From contig NZ_CP107036.1 of assembly GCF_029542085.1 (NCBI RefSeq), positions 2,480,001 through 2,544,000 of the forward strand: a stretch of DNA of 64,000 nt, written 5' to 3'. A program made the position numbers and the translations under genes. Origin of the DNA: Sphingobacterium sp. ML3W (GTDB lineage: Bacteria > Bacteroidota > Bacteroidia > Sphingobacteriales > Sphingobacteriaceae). Position 1 is the stretch's first letter; the number at the start of each line of letters is the position of its first letter. Of this stretch, positions 1 to 8,524 are shown piece after piece. The notes below the pieces were generated by a model, which saw only the letters and a list, made by a program, of their open reading frames with translations, searched no databases and was not told the DNA's origin.

Positions 1-155
1 TCGAAACAATAAAATATTATATGGTAAAAAAAGAAAAAATGAAAAAATTATTAGAAATTAACCCCTTATCATTCTATGTGACCAACTGGGGATTTATCAA
101 CAACACCGAACCAAAAAGAACGCGCAAAACCAACCAACCCTCTCCGAAAAATTAA
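1..155 (+). CDS. 3' end of an unidentified gene (partial)
   Basis: An open frame enters from the left edge (first complete codon at 3) and stops with TAA at 153-155, giving about 50 C-terminal residues. The segment is basic and hydrophilic at its end (NNTEPKRTRKTNQPSPKN), as is common for the cytoplasmic tail of a membrane protein or a disordered tail. I do not recognise the family. It is followed by a large inverted repeat at 203-271 that may end its transcript. That it is a real coding end is inferred from the uninterrupted frame and the hairpin behind it. Confidence 0.4.
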   Translation, partial: ETIKYYMVKKEKMKKLLEINPLSFYVTNWGFINNTEPKRTRKTNQPSPKN

Positions 156-202
156 GCGTTCTCCTCCAAACAATTTCAATCAAATTTATTAAAATCATCT
201 GC

Positions 203-271
203 TGATATCCTCCATACGGATATTAAGTAAGAGATTTATTCTTTTACTTATTCCGTAATTAGAGGATATCA
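203..271. repeat. imperfect 30-bp inverted repeat between convergent genes
   Basis: The left arm starts TGATATCCTC (203-212) and continues through ACGGA and TTAAGTAAGAG. The right arm (241-271) is its near complement and ends GAGGATATCA. Two small bulges interrupt the pairing and the loop is about 8 nt. There is no strong T-run, so it may be a transcript-end hairpin shared by the gene ending at 155 and the minus-strand gene ending at 274, or a small palindromic repeat. Confidence 0.55.
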
Positions 272-273
272 AA

Positions 274-402
274 TTATGCAAAATAAATTGCCAATAAAAT
301 CACAATAACGATACAGGCTATCATGATGTATTTATTCAATTGGCTATTTTTCTCTCCTTCATCACTTTTATAGTGATAATCACGTTTATTCGGCAAATTC
401 AT
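274..402 (-). CDS. small single-pass membrane protein (42 aa)
   Basis: A 42-residue frame with ATG at 402 and TAA at 274-276. The first 24 residues are hydrophilic and charged (MNLPNKRDYHYKSDEGEKNS). Residues 25-42 form one hydrophobic helix (YIMIACIVIVILLAIYFA) that ends at the C-terminus, as in a tail-anchored peptide. It starts 44 nt after the rlmH stop on the same strand and is probably co-transcribed with it. There is no Shine-Dalgarno sequence, which is usual in this phylum. The function is unknown; support comes from the clean membrane-helix composition and the position. Confidence 0.55.
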   Translation of the reverse strand: MNLPNKRDYHYKSDEGEKNSQLNKYIMIACIVIVILLAIYFA

Positions 403-446
403 AAGTCTGTTTTTATTAATGATGAAGTTACGGACTTTTTTCCATA

Positions 447-920
447 TTATTCATGATGATAAGGTTCACCTTTCATAATTGAAAACGCCCGATAGAGTTG
501 TTCTGTAAAGAATAAACGGATCATCTGATGCGAAAATGTCATTTTTGACAAGGACATTTTGGAACTGGCACGGTCATAGATCTTTTGATCAAACCCGTAT
601 GGACCACCAATAATAAACACCATATGTTGCACACTATTGATCATCATTTTCTCCAAATAAGCAGAAAAATCCAAAGAGCGAAACTCTTTACCAAACTCAT
701 CCAGTAGTATGACCATATCCTGTGGCTGTAATTGTTTTAAAATCAATCCGGCCTCTTTGTCTTTCTGCTGCTCCTCAGAAAGACTTTTGCTATTTTTAAT
801 GTCCGGTATCACAACGATATTAAAGTTGACATAGAACTTTAGTCTTTTGATGTATTTGTCGATTCCTTCGATCAAGTATTTATCATCTGTCTTTCCAATA
901 CAAAGTAACGTTATTTTCAT
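447..920 (-). CDS. rlmH: 23S rRNA (pseudouridine1915-N3)-methyltransferase RlmH
   Basis: RlmH is a small SPOUT-class enzyme that uses S-adenosylmethionine to methylate N3 of pseudouridine 1915 in helix 69 of 23S rRNA. The protein from the ATG at 920 is 157 residues, the usual family length. An in-frame start at 932 would add only MIDT, and the family begins at MKITLL. Visible hallmarks are the SAM-binding IGGPYGFD loop, the knot region SLSKMTFSHQMIRLFFTEQLYRA and the terminal GEPYHHE. A 42-residue membrane peptide follows on the same strand. Identification is firm. Confidence 0.95.
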   Translation of the reverse strand: MKITLLCIGKTDDKYLIEGIDKYIKRLKFYVNFNIVVIPDIKNSKSLSEEQQKDKEAGLILKQLQPQDMVILLDEFGKEFRSLDFSAYLEKMMINSVQHMVFIIGGPYGFDQKIYDRASSKMSLSKMTFSHQMIRLFFTEQLYRAFSIMKGEPYHHE

Positions 921-1058
921 AGTATCAATCAAGTTCCCAAAGTTCCGATTTTATTTAAAATATACGTAAACAAAAAGCCACAAAACAATAAACAAAGATA
1001 TTCGTTTAGTTATAGAACATTTATTTTCGCAACATATGCACAAAAACCAAATTTTAGT

Positions 1059-1952
1059 ATGAAAAAAAATAAATCAATCTTTCTTATTGCCTTAAGTTTA
1101 ATTAGCTTTCGAAGTTTCAGCCAGGAAGCTCCTACGGATACCACTAAAACATGGACAATCAAAGGTGAAAACACTTTTTTGATCAACCAGAGTTCCTTCT
1201 CCAATTGGGTCGCAGGGGGTGTCAATTCATTTTCGGGAAATCTTACATTAAATTATGATTTCAATTATAAGAAAGACAAATGGTCTTGGGATAACAAAGT
1301 ATTAGCTGCCTATGGTTTAACTTTCCAAAAGGAATCGGACTGGCGCAAAAATGATGATAGATTAGTATTGAATAGCTTACTGGGACATAAAGCCTCAGAA
1401 TATTGGCTGTATACCTTTTTTCTGAACTTTAACACACAATTTGCGGATGGATTTGATTATACCAAAACTCCCAAAGAGCGTATTTCGCGATTCCTAGCCC
1501 CAGCGTATTTAAGCTTTGGACCAGGTTTTGCCTACAAAAAATCTGACAACTTGAGATTTAATCTTTCACCTGCGGCAGTAAGATTCGTTTTTGTCAATGA
1601 CACCCTCCTTTCTACGAGATACGGACTGGATGCGGGTAAAAAAGTAAGAACTGAATTCGGCGCATCTTTTGATGCCTATTATAAAGTAAACCTAATGGAG
1701 AATGTTTCCTTTGAAAATATCTTAAAACTTTATTCAAATTATCTGGATAAACCGCAGAATATTGACATAGACTATACCGCAAATCTCTTCATGAAGGTCA
1801 ATAAGTTTATCACTGTAAACGCAGGGGTACAGATGATTTACGATGACAATACAGCCATTCCTGTTATCAAAGAAGGAAAAGAAATCGGAAAAAGGAACTC
1901 TGCTTTACAGATCAGACAGATCGTCGGCGCTGGGGTGACTTACAAATTCTAG
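1059..1952 (+). CDS. DUF3078 outer-membrane beta-barrel-like protein
   Basis: A 297-residue protein with an N-terminal signal peptide (MKKNKSIFLIALSLISFRSFSQ, cleavage near residue 22). The rest alternates polar and aromatic residues, as in transmembrane beta strands, and ends in an aromatic residue (GVTYKF), typical of outer-membrane barrels. The motif SNWVAGGVNSFSGN near residues 47-60 marks the DUF3078 family, which is confined to Bacteroidota and has no assigned role. It stands alone, divergent from rlmH, and is followed by a strong terminator shared with dnaB. The location is inferred from composition and family. Confidence 0.85.
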   Translation: MKKNKSIFLIALSLISFRSFSQEAPTDTTKTWTIKGENTFLINQSSFSNWVAGGVNSFSGNLTLNYDFNYKKDKWSWDNKVLAAYGLTFQKESDWRKNDDRLVLNSLLGHKASEYWLYTFFLNFNTQFADGFDYTKTPKERISRFLAPAYLSFGPGFAYKKSDNLRFNLSPAAVRFVFVNDTLLSTRYGLDAGKKVRTEFGASFDAYYKVNLMENVSFENILKLYSNYLDKPQNIDIDYTANLFMKVNKFITVNAGVQMIYDDNTAIPVIKEGKEIGKRNSALQIRQIVGAGVTYKF

Positions 1953-2033
1953 TTGACTCAAGTAAAAATATACAACAATTCGTAGAAGATAACGAAGATA
2001 GCTACGATGGTTGATTAAACCTAGGTCAAAAAA

Positions 2034-2059
2034 AAGCCGAAATATGATATTTCGGCTTT
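2034..2059. terminator. bidirectional intrinsic terminator
   Basis: AAGCCGAAATAT, one unpaired base, then ATATTTCGGCTT: a 12-bp stem flanked by A-rich sequence on the left and T-rich sequence on the right. It lies between the convergent DUF3078 gene and dnaB and can serve both strands. Confidence 0.85.
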
Positions 2060-2091
2060 TCCATTTATGGATACTGATGTAAAATTACAGA

Positions 2092-3705
2092 TTAAAAAGG
2101 TGCATCGTCAGGCATATCATTCATGCGGGAAGGCATAGTAATGCCTCCGCTAAAGCCTGCTCCACCGAAGTCTTCACCAAAATTTGGTGATGGATTCAAT
2201 GCCGAGGCAGAAAATGTGGTTGGAGCATCTCCAAAACCATCACCGCCACCCATTCCAGAAAACTCGTCTTCAAGATCGACAAATTTAACGAATTTACCTA
2301 CGAAACGAAGTGGTACGATCCCTGTTTCACCATTACGGTGCTTGGCGATAATAACTTCACCGACACCAGCTGTTGGGCGTCCCTCTTCATCTTCAGTCAA
2401 ACCATAATACTCTGGTCTATATAAGAAAAGTACCATATCGGCATCCTGCTCGATAGATCCTGATTCACGCAAATCCGATAGCATCGGCCTTTTACTATTT
2501 CCTGGTCTCGACTCCACGGCACGGCTTAACTGCGATAATGCCAGTACCGGAATGCTCAATTCTTTCGCAACGGACTTCAAAGCACGGGAAATACTACCGA
2601 TTTCTTGCTCACGGTTACCACCGCCCTTGCCTTCAGCTTTACCATGCATCAATTGCAAGTAATCGACAATCACCATCTGGATATCATACTGTGCTTTCAG
2701 ACGACGGCATTTTGCTCTAAATTCAAATACGTTCAATGCAGGAGTATCATCAATAATGATCGGTGCCTCCGTCAATCGACCGATACGTGAATGCAATTGC
2801 TGCCATTCGTGATCGGCAAGATTTCCTTTTTTCAGTTTCTCTTGTTCAATTTCAGTTTCACCAGCGATAAGACGATTAACCAACTGAACAGAGGACATCT
2901 CCAGCGAGAATACCGCAACAGCCTTACCATGTTCAACAGCAGCATTTCGTGCTACAGACAATACAAATGCTGTTTTACCCATGGCTGGACGGGCGGCGAT
3001 AATCACTAAGTCAGAAGGCTGCCAACCGGAAGTCATGCGATCGAGTGCAGTTAAACCCGACGGCACACCTGTCAGACCATCTGTACGATCACGCAACATC
3101 TCAAGATTGGATATTGCTTCACGCATAATGTCATCCATCTTCCGCGAATCTCTTCTCAAGTTATTTTGTGCAATATCAAACAAGCTCTTCTCGGCATGAT
3201 CCAAGAGATCAAAAATATCCGATGTCTCATCATATGAACTATTGATAATCTCAGTAGACACTTTGATCAGCTCCCTTTGAATATATTTTTGTGAAATAAT
3301 ACGCGCATGGTATTCGATATTAGCAGCAGAGACAACCCGATCGGTAAGCTGCGTGATATAATAAGCTCCACCTACCATTTCCAGTGCCCCCATTCTACGT
3401 AACTCGGATGTGACTGTCAAAATATCAATCGGCGAAGTCTTTTGAAATAAGCCAAATATAGCTTCAAAAATTTTCTGATGTGATTCCTTATAAAAAGACT
3501 CTGGTTTTAGAATATCAATAATCTCGCTCAGTGCATTTTTTTCAAGCATCAATGCGCCCAAAACAGCTTCCTCAAGATCTACTGCCTGGGGCGGTAGCTT
3601 ACCCAAGCCGCTTACCATGTTGTTTAATTTGGTACGGCGCTCACCATAATTACCTCTTTTGTTATTATCCGTATTATTCGCTTCAAAATTGCTCTCGTTC
3701 ATCAT
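2092..3705 (-). CDS. dnaB: replicative DNA helicase DnaB
   Basis: The hexameric 5'-3' helicase that unwinds DNA at the replication fork. The 537-residue protein has the N-terminal primase-interaction domain (PPQAVDLEEAVLGALMLE, about residues 38-140) and a RecA-like C-terminal domain with Walker A ARPAMGKT at 238-246 and Walker B VIVDYLQLM. The C-terminus carries a glycine-rich disordered tail (EFSGMGGGDGFGDAP) ending DDAPF, longer than in E. coli (471 residues). A second ATG lies one codon in. The gene is divergent from menG across a 414-nt region with repeated DnaA-box-like 9-mers. Confidence 0.97.
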   Translation of the reverse strand: MMNESNFEANNTDNNKRGNYGERRTKLNNMVSGLGKLPPQAVDLEEAVLGALMLEKNALSEIIDILKPESFYKESHQKIFEAIFGLFQKTSPIDILTVTSELRRMGALEMVGGAYYITQLTDRVVSAANIEYHARIISQKYIQRELIKVSTEIINSSYDETSDIFDLLDHAEKSLFDIAQNNLRRDSRKMDDIMREAISNLEMLRDRTDGLTGVPSGLTALDRMTSGWQPSDLVIIAARPAMGKTAFVLSVARNAAVEHGKAVAVFSLEMSSVQLVNRLIAGETEIEQEKLKKGNLADHEWQQLHSRIGRLTEAPIIIDDTPALNVFEFRAKCRRLKAQYDIQMVIVDYLQLMHGKAEGKGGGNREQEIGSISRALKSVAKELSIPVLALSQLSRAVESRPGNSKRPMLSDLRESGSIEQDADMVLFLYRPEYYGLTEDEEGRPTAGVGEVIIAKHRNGETGIVPLRFVGKFVKFVDLEDEFSGMGGGDGFGDAPTTFSASALNPSPNFGEDFGGAGFSGGITMPSRMNDMPDDAPF

Positions 3706-3868
3706 GATATTATATCAGAAATATAGCTTCCCAGCTCTTAAATTTAAGATGGGATAACAAATGTATAAAAAATAAAATTCACAAAGACGCTGAATTACAA
3801 ACAGCATAATTAGTTCGTCAGACACCAACTGTCAAAACGCTTTGAAGGACACAGTTTTAACGATGCAC

Positions 3869-3966
3869 TTTTCAACATTAAATGTTGAAAACATGTTGAA
3901 AATAAAAAACAGGCACTTAAAATCAATACATTAAAAAGTGTTGATAACTTAAGGTATTGTGAATAA
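3869..3966. promoter_or_regulatory. cluster of DnaA-box-like 9-mers in the dnaB-menG intergenic region
   Basis: Within about 100 bp are TTTTCAACA (3869-3877, plus), the same 9-mer on the minus strand at 3883-3891 and 3894-3902, TTATCAACA (minus, 3939-3947) and TTATTCACA (minus, 3958-3966). The last fits the E. coli consensus TTATNCACA exactly; the others differ from TTWTNCACA by one base. The first two form an 11-bp perfect inverted repeat around one base. Nothing else is recognisable in 3706-4119 apart from the menG promoter. It could bind DnaA or another regulator of dnaB. Confidence 0.4.
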
Positions 3967-4119
3967 CCAAAATGATCGAAATTCAAAATGATTGGGTTTA
4001 ATTCTGCCTGAACACCACGCTAGCATTGCTTTGTTAACGCGGAAAAGGCTTCAACTTTAAATCAAAAAACAAATCCCATTTTAAGCATTAAAAATATACT
4101 TATATTGTATATTTGTAAA

Positions 4120-4860
4120 ATGACGCACGATTCTTCAACATTAAAGCCCTATAAAGATGCCAATGATGGCAAGAAAAAACAGGTAGCGGATATGTTCAAC
4201 AATATTTCCCATTCCTATGATTTCTTAAACCACTTCATGTCCTTGGGGATTGATATTATATGGCGAAAGAAAGCCATTAATGCCCTAAAGTCCATTAATC
4301 CTCAGCTCATGTTAGATGTGGCGACCGGAACAGGTGATTTTGCATTGGAATCCATCAAGATATTGAATCCAAAAAAAATAATTGGAGTCGATATTTCTCA
4401 AGGAATGCTTGATGTGGCTAAAAAGAAAATCGCAAACAAAGGACTGGAAAATCAATTTGAAGTACAATTAGGCGATTCGGAAAGGCTTCAATTTGAAGAC
4501 AATACCTTTGACGCTGTTACCGTTGCATTTGGTGTCCGTAACTTTGAAAACTTAGAAAAAGGATTGTCCGACATTTATCGTGTATTGAAACCCGGTGGTA
4601 AGGCCGTTATTTTGGAATTTTCGAACCCAAAAAAATTCCCTATAAAGCAGCTTTACAATTTTTACTTCAAATATGTAACACCGACTATTGGAAAATTCTT
4701 CTCAAAAGATGCGAGTGCTTACGAATATTTACCGGAATCCGTTGCTCAGTTCCCAGATGGACAGAAATTTGTTGCAATAAATAAAAAAGCTGGCTTCGAC
4801 CAAACGATTGTGAGACCACAAACATTTGGTATCTGCACGATTTATATTGCGACAAAATAG
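4120..4860 (+). CDS. menG: demethylmenaquinone methyltransferase (MenG/UbiE)
   Basis: A SAM-dependent C-methyltransferase that performs the last step of menaquinone synthesis; Bacteroidota use menaquinone. The 246 residues from ATG 4120 match the family length; a frame opening at TTG 4105 would add five residues. Motifs are KKKQVADMFNNISHSYDFLNHFMSLGID at the start (quoted here in parts: VADMFNNISHSYD, LNHFMSLGID), the SAM-binding loop LDVATGTGDFA, and VAFGVRNF, characteristic of UbiE. TATATTTG (4108-4115), a Bacteroidota -7 box, ends four bases before the ATG, suggesting a leaderless or very short 5' end. Confidence 0.93.
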   Translation: MTHDSSTLKPYKDANDGKKKQVADMFNNISHSYDFLNHFMSLGIDIIWRKKAINALKSINPQLMLDVATGTGDFALESIKILNPKKIIGVDISQGMLDVAKKKIANKGLENQFEVQLGDSERLQFEDNTFDAVTVAFGVRNFENLEKGLSDIYRVLKPGGKAVILEFSNPKKFPIKQLYNFYFKYVTPTIGKFFSKDASAYEYLPESVAQFPDGQKFVAINKKAGFDQTIVRPQTFGICTIYIATK

Positions 4861-4947
4861 GTCTATCAAGGACTCTTGGATTGAGTTTTATCAATAGATG
4901 AAATTACAGTCAGCAATGAGATTTACTATTTCAACTAGTTAAAAAAT

Positions 4948-5709
4948 ATGACAAAGACAGTTTTCATCACAGGAGCAAGTTCAGGTATTGGTCAAGCCTG
5001 TGCTGAAGTGTTGGCGAAGGAAGGTTACAATCTTTTGCTTTGTGCCCGTAGACTAAATCGGCTAGATATATTGAAGGAAAAATTGAATTCAATCTATCCC
5101 CACATCAAAATTCATACATTTGAATTGGATGTCAGAGATTCAGAACAGGTTCAAAACCAAATGAACGGTTTACCAGAGGAATGGAAAACAATCCATGTAT
5201 TAATCAATAATGCAGGGCTTAGCCAAGGTCTGGACCCAATCCAGGATGGTGATATCGGTGACTGGGATAGAATGATCGACACCAATGTCAAAGGACTACT
5301 TTATGTCAGCAAAGCAGTCATCCCATTAATGGATACCGCAAATGGAGCACATATTGTCAATTTGGGCTCTATTGCAGGCAAAGAAGTATACCCAAATGGT
5401 AACGTATACTGCGCTAGCAAACATGCGGTAGACGCGTTAACAAAAGCGATGCGTATAGACTTACTTTCCAAAGGTATCAAAGTAACTTCTATCGACCCCG
5501 GTATGGTTGAAACAGAATTCTCTGAGGTTCGCTTTCATGGGGACAAAGAAAGAGCAAAAAGCGTGTATACAGGTGTACAGCCCCTGACCGGTACCGACAT
5601 TGCCGAAACTATCCTTTTCGTCATCACCAGACCAGCTCATGTTAATATCAACGATCTATTAATAATGCCGACAGCACAGGCTACAGGCACGATTGTCAAT
5701 CGAAAATAA
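4948..5709 (+). CDS. short-chain dehydrogenase/reductase (YdfG-like)
   Basis: A 253-residue classical SDR. It has the cofactor-binding TGASSGIG at residues 6-13, the structural NNAG motif, and the catalytic Ser-Tyr-Lys set (NLGSIAG, then YCASKHA). The sequence CARRLNRL after beta-2 is typical of NADP-preferring members, and the whole resembles YdfG-type 3-hydroxy acid/serine dehydrogenases. The substrate cannot be read from sequence. It sits 87 nt after menG and is followed 10 nt later by yqeY, so it may share a transcript with either. Confidence 0.8.
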   Translation: MTKTVFITGASSGIGQACAEVLAKEGYNLLLCARRLNRLDILKEKLNSIYPHIKIHTFELDVRDSEQVQNQMNGLPEEWKTIHVLINNAGLSQGLDPIQDGDIGDWDRMIDTNVKGLLYVSKAVIPLMDTANGAHIVNLGSIAGKEVYPNGNVYCASKHAVDALTKAMRIDLLSKGIKVTSIDPGMVETEFSEVRFHGDKERAKSVYTGVQPLTGTDIAETILFVITRPAHVNINDLLIMPTAQATGTIVNRK

Positions 5710-5719
5710 TTTAAATATC

Positions 5720-6169
5720 ATGTCATTAGAAACACAAATAAATCAAGACATTAAAGCAGCAATGATTGCAAAAAATACGGCAGCATTGCGTGGATTACGT
5801 GCGATTAAAGCAGCTATTCTCCTCGCGAAAACGGAGAAAGGCCATGCAGAAGATCTGAATCAAGAAGCTGAAATTAAAGTTTTACAAAAACTGGTAAAAC
5901 AAAGACGTGAATCTGCTGAAATCTATAAGACTCAAAATCGTGAGGATCTTTACCAAATCGAGGTAGAAGAAGAAAAAGTAATTGAAGCTTACCTTCCTAA
6001 ACAAATGAGCAAAGAGGAAGTAGAGTCTGTTATCAAAGCGATCATCGCTGAGACCGGCGCTTCATCCATTAAAGAAATGGGAAAAGTAATGGGTGCTGCG
6101 AATCAAAAATTAGCCGGACAAGCTGACGGAAAAACAATTTCCGAAGTTGTAAAAAGCCTATTGGCATAA
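5720..6169 (+). CDS. GatB/YqeY domain protein
   Basis: A 149-residue YqeY-family protein, related to the C-terminal tRNA-binding tail domain of the GatB amidotransferase subunit. The ATG at 5720 gives the expected start MSLETQINQDIKAAM; the frame opens further upstream inside the previous gene but lacks homology there. Family features are the lysine-rich N-terminal helix pair, the hinge EAYLPKQMS, and the terminal GQADGKTISEVVKSLL. Free-standing YqeY proteins have no firmly assigned role. A terminator follows at 6190. Confidence 0.88.
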   Translation: MSLETQINQDIKAAMIAKNTAALRGLRAIKAAILLAKTEKGHAEDLNQEAEIKVLQKLVKQRRESAEIYKTQNREDLYQIEVEEEKVIEAYLPKQMSKEEVESVIKAIIAETGASSIKEMGKVMGAANQKLAGQADGKTISEVVKSLLA

Positions 6170-6189
6170 TTTTCACTTTTAATAATACA

Positions 6190-6238
6190 AATTGAGTTAC
6201 CGATCAATCTGTTTCAGTTTATGGTCGGTAACTCAATT
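6190..6238. terminator. intrinsic terminator after yqeY
   Basis: ATTGAGTTACCGATC pairs with GGTCGGTAACTCAAT (one mismatch) around a loop of about 19 nt, and the right arm runs into TTTC. It lies between the yqeY stop and the next plus-strand gene. Confidence 0.65.
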
Positions 6239-6258
6239 TCCCCTCTTTATTCGCTATC

Positions 6259-6714
6259 ATGCAATATAATTGGAAACTTAAGAATTTTGAAGAGCTAACA
6301 AACCGTGAATTGTACCGTATTTTAAAATTACGTACAGCGGTTTTTGTATTGGAACAAGAGTGTCTATATCCTGAACTGGATGATAAAGATTACGTCTGTC
6401 TGCATCTTTGGGCTGAGCAGGATGGAGAAATTGTCGCTTACACCCGTTTAGTCCCAGCTGGAATTTCATATCCACAACCTTCCATCGGGCGTGTTATTGT
6501 TGTGAAAGAAGCCCGAGGAACAGGCCTAAGTCAACTGCTTATGCATAAATCTATTGAAGCTACTTTAGACGCTTTTGGATCTCAGGATATTCAAATCGGT
6601 GCGCAATTTCACTTAAAGTCATTCTATGAGAAATTAGGATTTGAACAAAACTCTGAACCCTATCCAGATTACGGAATCCTTCACATTGACATGACTAAAT
6701 CTATTATCAAATAG
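6259..6714 (+). CDS. GNAT family N-acetyltransferase (ElaA-like)
   Basis: A 151-residue single-domain acetyltransferase. The order of conserved blocks matches ElaA: WKLKNFEELTNRELYRILKLR at the start (first half shown by WKLKNFEELT), VFVLEQECLYPELDDKD, the acetyl-CoA-binding segment IGRVIVVKEARGTGLSQLL with its R-x-x-G-x-G-like pyrophosphate loop, and FYEKLGFE near the end. The acceptor substrate is unknown. The next gene (DUF423) begins 9 nt after its stop, so the two probably form one transcript. Confidence 0.85.
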   Translation: MQYNWKLKNFEELTNRELYRILKLRTAVFVLEQECLYPELDDKDYVCLHLWAEQDGEIVAYTRLVPAGISYPQPSIGRVIVVKEARGTGLSQLLMHKSIEATLDAFGSQDIQIGAQFHLKSFYEKLGFEQNSEPYPDYGILHIDMTKSIIK

Positions 6715-6723
6715 ACTATTTTT

Positions 6724-7098
6724 ATGAATAACATTGTAATCATTACTGCTGCCCTATTAGGCGCGTTGGCAATTATACTTGGCGCCTTTGGAGCACACGC
6801 ATTCAAAAAAATTCTATCGCCCGAAAAATTGGATTCATTTGAAGTGGGTGTTCGCTATCAAATGTATGCGGCGATCACCTTATTAGTTCTTGGGCTAAAT
6901 CTATCCTTTGAATATCAATCTGAAAGAGTTGCCTATTATTTAATTACATCGGGTACCCTTTTGTTTTCCGTAAGTATTTATTTTCTTTCCTTTGCAGAAT
7001 ATTGGAAAAAAAATCTAAAATTTCTTGGACCAATCACTCCGCTAGGTGGATTATTGATGATCCTCGGCTGGATTGCAATTATCATTCGTTTTTTATAA
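6724..7098 (+). CDS. DUF423 small integral membrane protein
   Basis: A 124-residue protein with four predicted membrane helices. Family signatures are LGAFGAHAFKKILS early on, the central FEVGVRYQMYAAITLLVLG, and the C-terminal ITPLGGLLMILGWIAI. DUF423/YgdD/YwdK proteins are widespread inner-membrane proteins with no settled function. It follows the GNAT gene by 9 nt. Family identification is firm; role is not. Confidence 0.9.
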   Translation: MNNIVIITAALLGALAIILGAFGAHAFKKILSPEKLDSFEVGVRYQMYAAITLLVLGLNLSFEYQSERVAYYLITSGTLLFSVSIYFLSFAEYWKKNLKFLGPITPLGGLLMILGWIAIIIRFL

Positions 7099-7204
7099 CT
7101 TTGTCTAACATATGGCAATGATGTCTGCCTTGAACCGCCCTAATAAGCTGATGACGTCTACTTTTTAGTATAAAAACAACAAATTTTATATAAAGTGTAG
7201 ACTT

Positions 7205-8452
7205 ATGGCTATCAGAATTTTAAATCAACCACCTCAAATTAATCTCCATTTTATTTCTAAATGGCTTATTACTTGCTGCATAATAGGCTTTAGTGTTGGA
7301 TCAATCTGTGCATTTTTTCTTTTTTCGCTAAATTGGGTCACACAATATAGAGAAAACAATTCTTGGATAATCTATGGATTACCACTTGCTGGTTTGGTTA
7401 TTGCCCTATCCTATCAGCGCTGGGGCAACCCTTCAAGCAAAGGGAATAATCTCCTAATCGAAGAATATCTTCGTCCACAACGCAGGATACCGCTTGTTAT
7501 GGCACCACTTGTACTATTCGGGACTTTACTTACTCACCTATTTGGCGGATCAGCCGGACGAGAAGGAACAGCAGTTCAGATTGGCGGAGCAATAGCCGAT
7601 CAGCTCAACCGCTGGTTTGATTTCGACAAAACCGAACGACGCATCCTGATATCTATCGGTATTACAGCCGGTTTTGCTGCTGTCTTTGGTACCCCACTAG
7701 CTGGAACTATCTTCGGCCTTGAAGTTCTGCTCATTGGTAAAAAAAGATATTTTGGTATCCTCCCCTGCCTTCTCACAGCCTATATCGCAAATTTTAGCTG
7801 TCAATTATGGCATGTACCGCACACACATTACCCAATACATGAAATGATCCCTGCGCTTTCTTTAAGCACTATAGGATTTAGTTTGATTGCTGGAATTTTA
7901 TTTGGCTTGGCAGCCTGGTTGTTCTCCCTCACCGGAGACTTCTTCAGTGCTCAATTTAAAAAGATCAAATCTCCGCTGCTCAGACCTGTTATCGGTGGTA
8001 TCATCATTGTGATTACGGTGGTATTGCTAAAAAGCACAAAATATATCGGCTTAGGTATTCCAATGATTCAGGAGGCTTTCAGTAATCCCTCGGATTACTA
8101 TGATTTCTTAATCAAATTGGTCTTAACCACATTTACCCTTTCTGCCGGTTTTAAAGGCGGAGAAGTGACCCCTTTGTTTTTTATCGGAGCTACACTTGGC
8201 AGTGCACTCAGTGGCCTTATCCCACTTCCGCTTGGATTATTAGCTGCGATGGGCTTTGTTGCCGTATTCTCTGGTGCTACAAATACACCCTTGGCTTGCA
8301 TCATTATGGGCTATGAACTTTTCGGCGTCCAACCTGTTGTTTTTATAACAATTGCTTGTATAACCGCATTTATATTCTCCGGGAAAAAAGGAATTTATGT
8401 TGCCCAGAAAGGTGGAATTAAAGAAAAATTGTATCGAAAATTGAATTTGTAA
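7205..8452 (+). CDS. ClC-family chloride channel/transporter
   Basis: A 415-residue membrane protein of the ClC family, which moves chloride or fluoride, often in exchange for protons. The central selectivity motif GSAGREGTAVQ is present at residues 115-125, with Glu120 at the gating-glutamate position. FKGGEVTPLFFIG supplies the matching C-terminal half. The first selectivity motif GSGIP of canonical ClCs is not seen; the equivalent region reads SSKGNNLLIEEY. There is no C-terminal CBS domain. It is transcribed alone and ends at a strong hairpin. The ion carried is not determinable here. Confidence 0.88.
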   Translation: MAIRILNQPPQINLHFISKWLITCCIIGFSVGSICAFFLFSLNWVTQYRENNSWIIYGLPLAGLVIALSYQRWGNPSSKGNNLLIEEYLRPQRRIPLVMAPLVLFGTLLTHLFGGSAGREGTAVQIGGAIADQLNRWFDFDKTERRILISIGITAGFAAVFGTPLAGTIFGLEVLLIGKKRYFGILPCLLTAYIANFSCQLWHVPHTHYPIHEMIPALSLSTIGFSLIAGILFGLAAWLFSLTGDFFSAQFKKIKSPLLRPVIGGIIIVITVVLLKSTKYIGLGIPMIQEAFSNPSDYYDFLIKLVLTTFTLSAGFKGGEVTPLFFIGATLGSALSGLIPLPLGLLAAMGFVAVFSGATNTPLACIIMGYELFGVQPVVFITIACITAFIFSGKKGIYVAQKGGIKEKLYRKLNL

Positions 8453-8460
8453 TACAGTCA

Positions 8461-8510
8461 ATATAGAAAAAAGCATAAAACCAAGCTGTGTTTTATGCTT
8501 TTTTCTATAT
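8461..8510. terminator. bidirectional intrinsic terminator
   Basis: A stem of about 20 bp (ATAGAAAAAAGCATAAAA against TTTTATGCTTTTTTCTAT, plus flanking pairs) around the loop caagctgt, followed by TTTTTT. It lies between the convergent ClC and mgtE genes and can terminate both. Confidence 0.85.
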
Positions 8511-8524
8511 TTTTTCTGAAAGGC

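Noticed and set aside
3706..4119. Chromosomal origin of replication
   Set aside because: The DnaA-like boxes are suggestive, but the ribosomal protein genes at 18.8-20 kb run toward this point on the minus strand, which argues against a fork leaving from here. Kept only as a box cluster.
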